Shown one piece after another: positions 7,142 through 18,958 of a stretch of DNA of 64,000 bases. Location of the stretch: contig NZ_LTBL01000001.1 of NCBI RefSeq assembly GCF_018687785.1, positions 1,231,780 through 1,295,779 of the forward strand. The letters are read 5' to 3'. The notes under the pieces are model-generated. The model searched no databases, was not told the DNA's origin, and saw nothing but the letters and a program-made list of their open reading frames with translations. The position numbers and the translations under genes were made by a program. This DNA comes from Methanovulcanius yangii. GTDB taxonomy: Archaea > Halobacteriota > Methanomicrobia > Methanomicrobiales > Methanomicrobiaceae. Each line of letters starts with the position of its first letter. Positions within the stretch are counted from its first letter, which is position 1.

Positions 7142-9171
7142 ATGAAATCACGAGATATCGCAGTTGTTGGCATTCTGCTTGCGATCGGGGCAATTCTCAG
7201 GTATCTATCGAATATCGTCCCCGGCGCCATCGTTGCCAATCCCATCATCGCCCTCTACTGTCTTGGCATTATTCTGATCACTCCGCGTCTCAAGGATGCT
7301 CTGGGTATCGGAATTGTGGCAGGAATAATCTCTGCCCTTATCAGCCACTCCATCTTTCCGCCTGCAAACCTCATCAGCGAACCTCTCGGGGCACTCGTCT
7401 GCCTTGCCGTCTATACCGGCCTTCGAAAAAGAGTTCCCCTTTCCGCAGGGATTTCCACCCTTATTGCAACGCTTGTCAGCGGCTTTACCTTCCTTGCCGT
7501 AAGTCTCTTCGTCATTGCCTCCTCCATCATCCAGGCACCCGGAGAAAACTTTACGATGGGGGCATTCATTCTTGCGGTGTCACCGATCATCATCCTCACC
7601 GCCATTGCAAATGCCGCCATAACCCAGGTCCTCTACTTCCCCTCATCACGGATACTGATGCGGGGAATGGCGGCAAAATCGTCTGCCCACGAGCATGAAG
7701 AGACCTCGGAAACCGAGATATCCACCGATACCCCGATGATTCGTTTCAGAGGATTTTCCTACACCTATCCGCAGGCGCATGCCCCCGCCCTCTCCGGCAT
7801 CGATCTTGACATCCAACAGGGCCGATGTATCCTGGTCAACGGACCCACTGGTGCAGGAAAGACAACCCTCTGCCTGGCCGCTGCTGGTATTCTCACCCAT
7901 GAATACGAAGGAGCAATGGAGGGATCCGTTGCAATTCTTGGAAAAGAGGCTGCTCTATACGAGGATATGGGGGACATCGGAAAAACCATCGGTGTCGTCT
8001 TTGACGATGCCGATGCCCAGCTTATCTTCACCACCGTCGAAGAGGAAGTCCTCTCCGGGCTCGAAAACCGTGGCCTTCAGCCTGAAGATGTTCGAAGACG
8101 CCTCGAAGATATCCTCAGGCTGACACACCTCGAGCACCTCCGGCACCGTCCCCCCACACTCTCTCCGGAGGCCAGAAACAACGGGTGGCCCTTGCCGCCA
8201 CCCTTGCTTCGGGAACCCGGTGTCTGATCCTTGATGAGGCCACCGCAGAACTTGATGTTGAGGCGACAGCCACCATCATCTCCATTTTAAAAGAACTGAA
8301 GCGGGAAGGGAAGACGATCATCGTCGTTGAACAGAAACCAAAGGAGATGGCGGAAATTGCCGATTCGGTGCTGTTCATCGACGAGGGGCGGATCACCGGA
8401 CATGTGGCCGCAAAGGATTATTTTTCCTCTTTGCCTGAAGAGAAACAACCGCAGCATCAGGCCTTTTCAGGAGATGCGGCAACCTGCGATACCCCCATCA
8501 TCGAGATCCGTGACCTCACCCACAACTACGGCGAGAGCCTCGGACTTGATCAGGTATCCCTGCGGATATGTCCGGGTGAACTCATCGCCATCATCGGAGA
8601 GAACGGCTCGGGCAAGACGACCCTCGTCAAACACCTGAACGGTCTTCTCCGCCCGTCCTCCGGAACAGTCACGGTCTGTGGGATCGACGCCGGAACGACC
8701 CGCACCACTGATCTTGCACGCCATGTAGGCCTCGTATTCCAGAATCCCGACACCATGCTCTTCGAGGACACTGCCGAGAAGGAGATTCTCTTCGGCCTTA
8801 CCAATATCGAGAGAGACCCGGCAGAGGCGCAGGAGCGGATCACGGCAGTTCTCGATCAGGTCGGCCTCCATGATCAGCGTTCGACGTTTCCACGTTCGAT
8901 GAGCAGGGGAGAACGACAGCGCCTGGCCATTGCCTGCGTGATCGCAATGCAGCCGGAGGTGATCATCCTCGATGAACCGACCACCGGCCTTGACCCGGCA
9001 GAGGCGGACCGCATCATGACTATCCTTCAGAATCTCAGTACGTCTGGCCACACCGTCATCATGGTCAGTCACGACATGCAGATAGTTGAACATCATGCCC
9101 GGCGGATCATACGGATGGAAAGCGGGCGCATTGTGCATGACAGCGGTGCCAGGAACGGAGGGATCGCATAA
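7142..9171 (+). CDS. Fused ECF S component + two ABC ATPases (S-A-A'), interrupted by a -1 frameshift
   Basis: Encodes, in order, an S-component membrane domain (residues ~1-178), a first ABC ATPase (Walker A NGPTGAGKTT, Walker B LILDEATAELD) and a second ABC ATPase (Walker A GENGSGKTT, Walker B VIILDEPTTGLD). The frame breaks at a run of six C at 8150-8155. A seventh C, or a -1 slip, restores HRPPHTLSGGQKQRVAL, the ABC signature of the first ATPase; otherwise translation ends at 8227 and the remainder reads from about 8185. The first ATPase has Asp in place of the Q-loop Gln (VFDDADAQ) and EQKP where the switch His is expected; the second has SRGER instead of LSGGQ. Together with EcfT it should energise substrate uptake. 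A full product would be about 676 residues. Confidence 0.75.
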
Positions 9172-9962
9172 TGGCAGACATTCTTCAGTATAAACGAATC
9201 GACGGTGTATTCCACCACATGAATGCCCTGACAAAGATCGCGTTCCTGCTCTTTGTCATCATTCTTGCGATAATCTCCACAAATCCCGTGGTCCTGATTG
9301 CAATCGTAGCGGCTCTTTTCCTTCTAGCCGTGATCGGAAAATTTGCCGTTGAACTCGCACGGCAGATCCCGATGCTCCTCTTCCTGAGTGCGGGGCTCAT
9401 CCTTCTCACCGTGCTTACGATGCAGAGCGGTGAAGTGATGGGATACCTTATACCATCGGCGATTCCGGTCATCGGAGGCTATATCCCCATCACAACCGGG
9501 GCGCTGAACTTTGCCATTGTGCTCTCGCTCAGGTTCTTTGCCATGCTCTTTGCATTCCAGTTGATGGTGATCTCGACCCAGACGAGAGACCTGGTGGCAG
9601 CACTCCAGCAGATTCGCTTCCCTGTCGATTACACGCTGATGCTTCTCATCGCCATTCGCTTTATTCCGACGCTCCAGCTGGAAGGAAAAAGAATACAGGA
9701 AGCACAGCTTGCACGGGCATACAACCCGGGGGGAGGGGTAATGGGAAAGGTCCGGGCTCTCACCCCCATCATCATACCGCTCGTCTCCAACGCCCTTGGA
9801 AAGGCAAATGTTCTCGGGCTGACCATTGACCTGCGCGGACTGCGCACCATGGAACGAACACCGTCCACCGACAAACCATTCGGAATTGCCGACTATGTCA
9901 TGATTGCCGCAGTCGCCATCTGTGCCATCGTGGCCGTCGCCTACTATGGCGGCATTATCTGA
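9171..9962 (+). CDS. ecfT: ECF transporter transmembrane component EcfT (CbiQ family)
   Basis: The 263-residue scaffold protein that couples ATP hydrolysis by the EcfA domains to toppling of the S component. It has about six to seven hydrophobic segments and the long amphipathic cytoplasmic region typical of CbiQ/EcfT. The coupling-helix motif is visible as EAQLARAYNPGGG (family consensus A-R-[AG]), and a second Ala-Arg-Gly-like motif appears as LRGLRTMERTP. The ATG overlaps the preceding TAA by one base, so it is translationally coupled to the S-A-A' gene. A short T-run follows the stop. Assignment to the family is firm; substrate depends on the S components. Confidence 0.9.
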   Translation: MADILQYKRIDGVFHHMNALTKIAFLLFVIILAIISTNPVVLIAIVAALFLLAVIGKFAVELARQIPMLLFLSAGLILLTVLTMQSGEVMGYLIPSAIPVIGGYIPITTGALNFAIVLSLRFFAMLFAFQLMVISTQTRDLVAALQQIRFPVDYTLMLLIAIRFIPTLQLEGKRIQEAQLARAYNPGGGVMGKVRALTPIIIPLVSNALGKANVLGLTIDLRGLRTMERTPSTDKPFGIADYVMIAAVAICAIVAVAYYGGII

Positions 9963-10058
9963 TACGAGATTTGAATTCGCGGACCATACCGTCCGGATCT
10001 CACTTTTTAAAAATACACCGGAGCACGGTGACAGGGTACAATAAAAAATACGATGGTG

Positions 10059-10583
10059 TCAGCGGATACCCGCAATAGCGGCATCGACAATGGCCCCGGT
10101 CTCCTCAATGCCCCAGACCTCTGAATTGATCACCAGATCATAGATGTTGAGGTCCCCGATGTCGATGCCATAGTAGTTCAGGTACCGTCCGGCTTCACAT
10201 TCTTCACGTTCGATGGTAAGCTCGGCCGCCGTCTGTGCATCCAGACCCTCGCGGTCCGAGATACGGATGGACCGGCATTCGACTGATGCCATAATCCATA
10301 TCCGGATATCGGCATTGTCGATCATATGACCGGCGAGACGTCCCTCGATGATGATATCATCCCTCGCCTCACCGATCTCCTTCTGCCGACTGTCAATCAT
10401 CCGATCGACGGAGTCATCCTTTTCTGCGAGAGTCCCGAAGGACGCGAGATCCATCTCATGTTCTGCTGCAAGGGTGCGAAACACCTCGCCTGCAGAGATC
10501 AGGGCATACCCATGCCGGGCAACCAGATACTTCGCAAGCGAGGTCGTGCCGCTCCCCGGAGGGCCACTGATGGTGATACGCAT
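10059..10583 (-). CDS. cmk: CMP kinase (cytidylate kinase), archaeal type
   Basis: Phosphorylates CMP and dCMP with ATP in pyrimidine nucleotide salvage. The P-loop GPPGSGTTSLAKYL sits at residues 7-20, and the rest follows the 174-residue archaeal CMP kinase pattern, with DDIIIEGRLAGHM for CMP binding and SIRISDREGLD in the lid. The start ATG overlaps the stop of the preceding insertase gene (TGATG). This is the last gene seen in the ribosomal operon. L34e, L14e and cbf5, which follow cmk in many euryarchaea, are absent here; cbf5 lies about 36 kb away. Confidence 0.93.
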   Translation of the reverse strand: MRITISGPPGSGTTSLAKYLVARHGYALISAGEVFRTLAAEHEMDLASFGTLAEKDDSVDRMIDSRQKEIGEARDDIIIEGRLAGHMIDNADIRIWIMASVECRSIRISDREGLDAQTAAELTIEREECEAGRYLNYYGIDIGDLNIYDLVINSEVWGIEETGAIVDAAIAGIR

Positions 10584-11229
10584 CAGAGACCCCCGATATT
10601 CAACCCCTTGCGTATGACCTGACTCAGACAGAGGGAACAGATCATGTACCATATGATCCATGCGGGCAGGAAGAGCGCCGTCGGATCGCTGAGGGCCAGT
10701 TCGCCCCAGTACGGGAAGGTAATGGTCGGGAGTTCCTCTACAGGGAAACCGGAGATGGTCCAGAACAGCCATATCCAGATAGGCACCGTGATGAGCATGA
10801 TCCACCCCATGGGCTTGAACTGCTCCTGGGACATGGCCATCTGGTCCTGCATGAGTTTCTCGCGCTTCTCATTGAGTTTGCGCACCCGCTTTTCGTCTCC
10901 CGAGAGCTGGGCCTCGCGAAACATCTTCTGGAAATCCTTCATTTTCTGCTGCTGTACCTGCATCTTCTCGTAGTCTATTGTATATTTCTGGAGAAGAGAA
11001 GAATACAGACCCGTCAGTGCCGAAAGGACGAGAATTACAATGACCCAGCTGTAGGGCTCATTCCCAAAGATCGAAAAGAACGGGGAGAGGATGACATCTG
11101 CCGCCTGGGCAACAACATCCCGTATTGGTTGGATGGAGTAGATCCCCATCACAATCAGCATGATGATGAAAAATCCCATCATACCGCCGCCGACAGATTT
11201 CTTTGCCGGAGGAGCCTTTGCCACCCTCT

Positions 11230-11233
<4 letters not shown>
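10583..11233 (-). CDS. DUF106 / EMC3-YidC-Oxa1 superfamily membrane insertase
   Basis: An archaeal member of the Oxa1 superfamily related to EMC3, TMCO1 and bacterial YidC, which helps insert membrane proteins next to the Sec translocon. The order is N-terminal hydrophobic helix (MMGFFIIMLIVMGIYSI), a second helix, a basic coiled coil (KMQVQQQKMKDFQKMFREAQ and on), then two C-terminal helices around PMGWIMLITVPIWIWLFW. It sits after secY and adkA in the operon, consistent with membrane biogenesis. The annotated GTG lies inside a GAGGTGA ribosome binding site; a second in-frame GTG nine bases on (at 11224) has ideal spacing from it and may be the real start. Confidence 0.88.
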
Positions 11234-13266
<2,033 letters not shown>

Positions 13267-13287
13267 AATTGGTTCACCAAAAAGAGA

Positions 13288-13713
13288 TTAGGCTTCCAGA
13301 ATCTGGCCGCCGTTCTCTTCGATTTTTTGTCGGGCCCTGTCAGTAACTGACAGTGCAGAGATGTTCATCTTCTTGGTAACTTGTCCGCCCCCAAGTATTT
13401 TATCGATACCGATTTGACCCGCGTCAATGACAATTACGTCACCTTCAAGGGCTGCCTTCCCGGTTGCAACAAGGTCGTCAGCCATCTGGTCGATTTCACC
13501 GATATCAAGGGCGGTCAGGCGGGAGGGGTTCTTGTTAACGAACCCATGCTTGCCGTTGTGAACATCGTTTGCGATAAGGAAGTGGGAGAAGCGGTGGTCC
13601 CTGTGACCTGCTCTTCCACGGCCGCCACGATTTCCGGCACCACGCCTGTTCTTGGACGTACCGCCGCCGCATGTGCGTGATCCACGGTACTTTGAGCGTT
13701 TATTCACTGGCAT
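13288..13713 (-). CDS. rpl15: Ribosomal protein uL15
   Basis: Large-subunit protein of 141 residues. The glycine/arginine-rich start (KYRGSRTCGGGTSKNRRGAGNRGGRGRAGHR) is the rRNA-binding loop of uL15, and the C-terminal half (GDVIVIDAGQIGIDKILGGGQV) is the globular domain. It lies between L30 and secY, the conserved archaeal order. GGTGATGAAGG precedes the ATG. Confidence 0.97.
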   Translation of the reverse strand: MPVNKRSKYRGSRTCGGGTSKNRRGAGNRGGRGRAGHRDHRFSHFLIANDVHNGKHGFVNKNPSRLTALDIGEIDQMADDLVATGKAALEGDVIVIDAGQIGIDKILGGGQVTKKMNISALSVTDRARQKIEENGGQILEA

Positions 13714-13719
13714 CCTTCA

Positions 13720-14181
13720 TCACCGCATCCTGTAAAGGAGTGCATTGATGTCACTCCCATAGTTTCCGAGTGCGCCACCCTGCTGGTACGTCCGCTTGAT
13801 GGAGCGGAATCCCTTGCGGGGCGGGTGAAGCCTGAGAACGGGCTTCAGACCCGGAATGTCCTCAATCGCTGCTTCTCCGGCACAGAGTGCCTGGGTGAAT
13901 GCCGCAATGTCCTCGAAGCCCGAGTTCTCCTTCACATACTCGTCGGTCAGTTTGCCGTTGCCGGTCAGACGGCCGCGAGTCTGAAGGATCGTTGCGAGCA
14001 TTTCAGGGTCCACTTCACCATATGCGACGTAGTCCTTGACCTTCCTGATCATACCGAGATATGCAGGGGTGTCGGGGACGAGCACACAATGGTTGATGTG
14101 GTGGAGGCGAAGCATCTTCAGGGTATCCTTGATCTCCTTACGGCAGTTTACCACGCCGCGGACCTGAACAACCACATACAT
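13720..14181 (-). CDS. rpl30: Ribosomal protein uL30
   Basis: Large-subunit protein of 153 residues, the long archaeal/eukaryotic form of L30. It starts [26 protein letters not shown], the ferredoxin-like L30 domain, and contains the family motif [25 protein letters not shown] near the C-terminus. It directly follows S5 with no gap. Confidence 0.97.
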   Translation of the reverse strand: MYVVVQVRGVVNCRKEIKDTLKMLRLHHINHCVLVPDTPAYLGMIRKVKDYVAYGEVDPEMLATILQTRGRLTGNGKLTDEYVKENSGFEDIAAFTQALCAGEAAIEDIPGLKPVLRLHPPRKGFRSIKRTYQQGGALGNYGSDINALLYRMR

Positions 14182-14799
14182 TTACTGGGACCCTCCTGTC
14201 CGGATGAGGTTCGAGTTTTTCAGTGCGTCAAAGGTTGCCTTTGCAAAGTTGATGGTGGTCCGGGTCTGCCCGGAGGATGAACTCCAGACATCGGTGATGC
14301 CGGCAAGTTCGAGAACCTTCTTGCTTATGTCACCGGTCACAAGGCCAATACCCTGGGGTGCAGGCATGAGGGTTACCGTAACACTGCCGGCCTTGCCCTC
14401 GACCCGAACAGGGATCGAGTGAGCTTCGCCACAGCCGCATTCCCAACTGCCGCATCCGCGCTTCACCGGAATGATGTTCAGCTTCGCGTGTGCAATTGCC
14501 TTTTTGATCGCATTTCCAACCTGTGCGTCTTTTCCCTGTCCGAACCCGACATAGCCGTTGCGGTTTCCAACAACAACGACACAGCGGAACTTGACACGAC
14601 GGCCGCTGTCGGTCATCCTCTGGACCATGTTAATGTCAAGAACCTCGTCCTCGAGGTCCGGGAGGAAATAATCGACAATCCCGGGCTCCTTAATAGGCCT
14701 GCCGCTCTCGAGCACCTCATCGATGCTTGCGATATCACCGGCAGCTACTTTCTTCCCGAGGCCCGTGAGAGGAATCCATTCTTCCTTTTCGTAGGCCAT
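14182..14799 (-). CDS. rps5: Ribosomal protein uS5
   Basis: Small-subunit protein of 205 residues involved in decoding fidelity. The double-stranded-RNA-binding-like N-terminal domain contains [24 protein letters not shown], and the C-terminal domain contains [17 protein letters not shown]. An archaeal CxC cluster ([14 protein letters not shown]) lies between them. It is one base from L18 and directly abuts L30, in conserved order. Confidence 0.97.
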   Translation of the reverse strand: MAYEKEEWIPLTGLGKKVAAGDIASIDEVLESGRPIKEPGIVDYFLPDLEDEVLDINMVQRMTDSGRRVKFRCVVVVGNRNGYVGFGQGKDAQVGNAIKKAIAHAKLNIIPVKRGCGSWECGCGEAHSIPVRVEGKAGSVTVTLMPAPQGIGLVTGDISKKVLELAGITDVWSSSSGQTRTTINFAKATFDALKNSNLIRTGGSQ

Positions 14800-14800
14800 G

Positions 14801-15328
14801 TTATTTCAGCTCCTTCATGATTGCTTCTGCTGCCTGTCCGACATTTTCGACGAGGTCACCGGCACGCTCGGGTGCGTATTCGGCAATGTGCGCACCAGTG
14901 ACTCTGTCGTCATCCGGAAGGATGTCTTCGCCGTGCGGAATCTCAAGGCCTCCTGCGACCGCTCCTTTCAGAGCACCGAAGAGCTTACCGCCCGTGGTTG
15001 CCCTGTTGGGGCCGATATCGAGAATTGCCTCTGTGTATCCGGCGTTCTGCGCCTTGACCGCAAAGAGCATGCCGGTAAGATATGCTGCCGGGGTGTTGCC
15101 CGTTGCGCCGCTGTATCCGAAATCCTTGAGTTCGGTGGAGTATGCAGCGACGAGAGTGCGGTCTCCTTCGAGTTCAGCCTGAACAAGCTGAACAATAATC
15201 TGGCGGTTCGTCTTCCTGACGACCATCCTTGGTTTCTCCGAGAGGAGGAGCTTCATCCGCCTGTAGTAATCGGTTTTGCCCTCGCGCCTTCTTCTGAACG
15301 GAACAAAATACCGTGGTCCGGTTGCCAT
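14801..15328 (-). CDS. rpl18: Ribosomal protein uL18
   Basis: 5S rRNA-binding protein of the central protuberance, 175 residues. It begins [28 protein letters not shown] and contains [16 protein letters not shown], both typical of the archaeal form. Its ATG overlaps the stop of L19e by one base. Confidence 0.97.
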   Translation of the reverse strand: MATGPRYFVPFRRRREGKTDYYRRMKLLLSEKPRMVVRKTNRQIIVQLVQAELEGDRTLVAAYSTELKDFGYSGATGNTPAAYLTGMLFAVKAQNAGYTEAILDIGPNRATTGGKLFGALKGAVAGGLEIPHGEDILPDDDRVTGAHIAEYAPERAGDLVENVGQAAEAIMKELK

Positions 15329-15780
15329 TAGTTCATCCTCCCTTCGATCTGTTCGAGCTGGGCCTTCATGTGTGCCACACTGCGGAACTGTCCACCTGCA
15401 GCCTTCCTGTACATCATACGGTAGATACGGCGGTCGATCGTGCCGTCGTCACGGAGAACCCTGAGTTCCCTGCGGATAGCACGGATCTTGCGAATCCACA
15501 CCTTCTTTGACGGATTGCGTGCACCGGCAGCTCCCTTCCTGCGGCCTGCTCCCTTGCAGTGACCATAGGAACGCTTGGCGGTAAGTGCACGTGCGCGTCC
15601 CCTGCTTACCCCTTTGACGGGCTTTGCAGAAATGGCGCCATCCTCGATGAGCTCCCTGATATCGCCACGTGAGATGGCATTTTCAATGTCGCTCTCACGT
15701 TCGGGGTCAAGCCATACGCGGTGAACACCGCAGCCAAGAACAGCGGCGGCGATGCGCTTCTGGTTTTTCAGATCACTCAT
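15328..15780 (-). CDS. rpl19e: Ribosomal protein eL19
   Basis: Large-subunit protein of 150 residues found in archaea and eukaryotes only. Diagnostic stretches include [20 protein letters not shown] at the N-terminus and GPR-like basic patches ([38 protein letters not shown]). It overlaps the end of L32e by 8 bases. Confidence 0.97.
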   Translation of the reverse strand: MSDLKNQKRIAAAVLGCGVHRVWLDPERESDIENAISRGDIRELIEDGAISAKPVKGVSRGRARALTAKRSYGHCKGAGRRKGAAGARNPSKKVWIRKIRAIRRELRVLRDDGTIDRRIYRMMYRKAAGGQFRSVAHMKAQLEQIEGRMN

Positions 15781-16228
15781 CGTCGTTCACCTCTTCCTCG
15801 GTGTCCTCGGCCTCTTCTTCCTCCACGGGTTCTTCCTCTGAGATTTTCAGGGATGCATCCTTGAGGTTGAGGACCTTCAGGCCATATTCGAGTGCCTTGT
15901 TCTGGATTGCCTCGCGCTTCTTGTTCCCGACGGTTCCTCCAATCCTGATTGCCTGTACCTCTGCATCGAGACCCTCAAGGTCCTCGACACGGCTGACAAG
16001 GATCTCCTCGTATCCGCTGGGATGGAACCCGCGGACGGCAAGGGGGCTTCCGTAGCCGGGTGTCGGCTGGCGGCCTTTCGCACGGAACTGTTTGCGCTGT
16101 TTGCTCTGAAGACCACGCGGGCGTCTCCAGGTGTCCTTCAGGCGTTTCTTCTGGTGAAGGTTCTGGCGCGTGAAGGTTGCACGCTTTGCGTTTCTTGCAC
16201 GGATAAGTCGTGTTTTTTCGTCAACCAT
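15773..16228 (-). CDS. rpl32e: Ribosomal protein eL32
   Basis: Large-subunit protein of archaea and eukaryotes, 151 residues. [20 protein letters not shown] and [21 protein letters not shown] are the conserved core. The C-terminus ends in an acidic tail of about 20 residues ([21 protein letters not shown]), a feature of methanogen versions. It lies between L6 and L19e. Confidence 0.97.
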   Translation of the reverse strand: MVDEKTRLIRARNAKRATFTRQNLHQKKRLKDTWRRPRGLQSKQRKQFRAKGRQPTPGYGSPLAVRGFHPSGYEEILVSRVEDLEGLDAEVQAIRIGGTVGNKKREAIQNKALEYGLKVLNLKDASLKISEEEPVEEEEAEDTEEEVNDDE

Positions 16229-16234
16229 CTCTCA

Positions 16235-16759
16235 TCACGCCTTCTCTACGATGTATATACCGTCCTGGAACACACGCGGGTCACGCTTTCTGACCTTCGT
16301 TGCACGCTCAATACGTGCCGCAGTTGTTCCGACGAGTTCCTTGTCCGCTCCGGTAACAATGACTTCGTCACCGGCTACCTTCACATCGACTCCCTCAGGA
16401 ATCCGTGCGAATCTGGACTCTTTCTCACCAAGGAAATTGGCGATCTCAAGTGCCTCTTTGGTCTGTTTGAGCTGAATCGGGAAGTGGCTGTAGACAACCT
16501 TCATCCGGTATTCAAACCCATCCGTGACCCCGTTGCACATGTTGTTTGCATGGGAGGCATAGGTGCCGAGCATTGCAAGGATCTTCTTCCGTGATGATTC
16601 GGTACGAACGCTGAAGACGCTGCCGTCACAGGTGACATCAATGCCAGGGTATCGCATCCCTCTCTTGAGGGTTCCTTTCGGACCGGACACCACGAAATTG
16701 CTGCCTTCCATAGATGCGGTGACACCTTCAGGAATTTCAACAGTTTTCTCTGTAAGCAT
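16235..16759 (-). CDS. rpl6: Ribosomal protein uL6
   Basis: Large-subunit protein of 174 residues near the GTPase centre. It has two copies of the L6 fold; the first starts at IPEGVTASMEGSNFVVSGPKG and the second at ANFLGEKESRFARIPEGVDV, with repeated VxGxDKELVG-type ends. Conserved neighbours are S8 upstream and L32e downstream. Confidence 0.97.
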   Translation of the reverse strand: MLTEKTVEIPEGVTASMEGSNFVVSGPKGTLKRGMRYPGIDVTCDGSVFSVRTESSRKKILAMLGTYASHANNMCNGVTDGFEYRMKVVYSHFPIQLKQTKEALEIANFLGEKESRFARIPEGVDVKVAGDEVIVTGADKELVGTTAARIERATKVRKRDPRVFQDGIYIVEKA

Positions 16760-16768
16760 CTCTACACC

Positions 16769-17161
16769 TCAGTACACATACGCCAGCAGTTCTCCACCGA
16801 CGCCCTCTTTGCGTGCCTCGTCATGAGCGAGGACACCCTTTGAGGTGGTCATCAGGAGAATTCCGAAGTTCTTTGCAGGAAGATACTGGGTTTCCCACTC
16901 CTCAAGTTCTGCGACCTGGATGGAGAACCGCGGGGTGATAACACCGCACTTGTTGATGTTTCCGTTCAGAAACACCCGGAACTGGTCACCACGGCCGTCC
17001 TCGATGAGTTCGAAGCCTCCGATGTATCCTTTCTCTTTCATGATGCCAAGCATGGCTCCAAGAAGTCTGCCTGCGGGCTCGACGATACATTCGGTCTTGC
17101 CCACATCAGAGGCGTTCTTGATGGTGCTCATTGCATCGGCAATGGGATTTAATCGTGCCAT
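16769..17161 (-). CDS. rps8: Ribosomal protein uS8
   Basis: Small-subunit protein of 130 residues that binds helix 21 of 16S rRNA. It starts [22 protein letters not shown] and ends with [28 protein letters not shown], the conserved RNA-contact region with the STSKG-like loop (here TTSKG). It follows S14 closely. Confidence 0.97.
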   Translation of the reverse strand: MARLNPIADAMSTIKNASDVGKTECIVEPAGRLLGAMLGIMKEKGYIGGFELIEDGRGDQFRVFLNGNINKCGVITPRFSIQVAELEEWETQYLPAKNFGILLMTTSKGVLAHDEARKEGVGGELLAYVY

Positions 17162-17173
17162 TTTTCTGCCTCC

Positions 17174-17350
17174 TTAGTTCATCTTCTTGAAGCCGATCTT
17201 GGCGGCATTCTCGCGGAAGCACTGACGACAGAGCATGATATTGTGTCGGCGGACAAGGCCCTGCTTTCTTCCGCATATCAGGCACTCGTTCGCACCGCGT
17301 CCGCTCTTTGTCGTGTCCTGTTCTTTGTTCTGCTTCTGCTGTTCAGACAT
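17174..17350 (-). CDS. rps14: Ribosomal protein uS14 (zinc-binding form)
   Basis: A 58-residue small-subunit protein. It has a Q/K-rich start ([19 protein letters not shown]), then the zinc-binding CLIC and CRQC pairs flanking [14 protein letters not shown], and ends [14 protein letters not shown]. This is the four-cysteine type usual in archaea. Its ATG overlaps the L5 stop (TGATG) and it sits at the conserved position between L5 and S8. Confidence 0.95.
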   Translation of the reverse strand: MSEQQKQNKEQDTTKSGRGANECLICGRKQGLVRRHNIMLCRQCFRENAAKIGFKKMN

Positions 17351-17856
17351 CACAGCACCTCCACGTTAAATGCCTCTTTCATATACGCCACGGCATCGGC
17401 TTTGGTCACCCGCTGCTTTGAAGGGAGTTTCTTCTCCTGGAGTGCACGGCGTGCAATCCGGATGCCCTTCCGTTCAAGGACAACGCTGATATCCATGCCA
17501 TAGATACCAATCATCGGATCGTAGCTCTGGCCCGGAAAGTCCGTGTGTTCCTCAATACCGAATGAGAAGTTGCCGGTTGCATCGAACTGGCTTGCGGAGA
17601 TGGTGTTCTCCACGATCTCAAGTGCGGTGCGCACGAAGTTCTCGGCACGGTCTCCGCGCAGAGTGACACGGCAACCGATCGGCTGGCCTTTCCTGATGCC
17701 GAAGGCCGGCTGGGTCCTCTTTGCAAATGCGCGAATCGGGGACTGGCCGGTGATCTCGGTCATGATATTCTCGGCTTTGACCAGCTTGTCGCCAGCCTCA
17801 CCGACGCCCATGTGGACGACGACCTTATCGACATAGAGTTCGCGCATTGGGTTCAC
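17350..17856 (-). CDS. rpl5: Ribosomal protein uL5
   Basis: 5S rRNA-binding large-subunit protein, 168 residues. [22 protein letters not shown] at the start and [21 protein letters not shown] near the end are typical of archaeal L5. The start overlaps the end of S4e by 4 bases. Confidence 0.97.
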   Translation of the reverse strand: MNPMRELYVDKVVVHMGVGEAGDKLVKAENIMTEITGQSPIRAFAKRTQPAFGIRKGQPIGCRVTLRGDRAENFVRTALEIVENTISASQFDATGNFSFGIEEHTDFPGQSYDPMIGIYGMDISVVLERKGIRIARRALQEKKLPSKQRVTKADAVAYMKEAFNVEVL

Positions 17857-18581
17857 TGTTCAATCCCCCATTCCTTGATCGCGGACTCTTCACGGCCGAC
17901 CATGAAGATGTATGCCTCAATCGTCTCGAACACATCACCGGTGTCGACCTCTTCAAGGATGACACGGTTCGGGATGCTTCCAGGTACGACATTGATATCG
18001 GTGATCCTGCCGATCTTCCCCGAGTGGCGACCGCCAATCACCATTGCGGTGTTGCCGACGGCAAAGGGGAAGTGATCGATGACGGTGAAGCGGTTCTCGC
18101 CTGCAAGAGAGAGGACCACAGAGTCCTTGGGACGGTAGTCATTCGAATCGACGATGATGTTCGCACCATAGCGTAGGTTGAGCTGGATCTTCCCGCCCTT
18201 GACAACGGTCTTGTCTGCAATCTTGCAGAGACGACTCGATGCCGCTTCCGCGGTGATGGGGACGGAGATGATATCGCCTTTCTTCGCCCTGAGAATGCGG
18301 TAGTATTTATCCACCGAGGGGAGAGCGACGATGTCGAATACGCCAATACCCATCTTCGGATCCCTGCAGGGCCTGCCGTTGACCAGAAGAGAGCGATCCT
18401 TGAGGATCTTCTTGACTTCCTTCATGGTGAGCGCAAGGCCCATGTGGTCCCGAAGCCAGACTGCTGCGGGCATTGCACTTGCATTGTGCGGGCCGGGAGC
18501 GGTCTTGGATACGAACGTCCTTTCTTTTTTGGCTATACGCCACGAACCGGGGCTGTTGAGCCGTTTCAGATGATTCGACAT
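17853..18581 (-). CDS. rps4e: Ribosomal protein eS4
   Basis: Small-subunit protein of archaea and eukaryotes, 242 residues. It begins MSNHLKRLNSPGSWRIAKKE, contains the S4-like RNA-binding segment GLALTMKEVKKILKDRSLLVNG, and ends with a KOW/SH3-like region (GNTAMVIGGRHSGKIGRI). One-base overlap with L24. Confidence 0.97.
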   Translation of the reverse strand: MSNHLKRLNSPGSWRIAKKERTFVSKTAPGPHNASAMPAAVWLRDHMGLALTMKEVKKILKDRSLLVNGRPCRDPKMGIGVFDIVALPSVDKYYRILRAKKGDIISVPITAEAASSRLCKIADKTVVKGGKIQLNLRYGANIIVDSNDYRPKDSVVLSLAGENRFTVIDHFPFAVGNTAMVIGGRHSGKIGRITDINVVPGSIPNRVILEEVDTGDVFETIEAYIFMVGREESAIKEWGIEQ

Positions 18582-18946
18582 TACTTCTTCGCCTCCAGTT
18601 TCTCTGCACGGCGGCTGTCATTCAGGTTGAGTTTCGTGATGCATGCATTCGATGCATTCACCGGCCGGGGCACTTCGGTTCCGTCGGCACGGGTAACAGC
18701 TACACCGTGAACGACAATCCGTCCGTTGCTGGTGTCGATCATATCGACAACGCCTTCCTCACCGGCAAAGTCGCCTCTGACGACCCTGACCGTATCACCG
18801 AGAATGATGCGGGCACTGCGACGACCATACTTCTCACGCAGTTCTGCGGAGAGTGGTGCGTTGAGGAAACGACCCCTCACGTGAAGTGGCGCATTGTAGC
18901 GGAATTTCCGCTGTTTTCTGGGCTGCGTGCTAGCAATTCTTACCAT
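18581..18946 (-). CDS. rpl24: Ribosomal protein uL24
   Basis: Assembly-initiating large-subunit protein, 121 residues. The archaeal start (MVRIASTQPRKQRKFRYNAPLHVRG) is followed by the KOW motif (DTVRVVRGDFAGEEGVVDMI). It lies between L14 and S4e as in other archaea. Confidence 0.97.
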   Translation of the reverse strand: MVRIASTQPRKQRKFRYNAPLHVRGRFLNAPLSAELREKYGRRSARIILGDTVRVVRGDFAGEEGVVDMIDTSNGRIVVHGVAVTRADGTEVPRPVNASNACITKLNLNDSRRAEKLEAKK

Positions 18947-18958
18947 TTCTCATGCACC

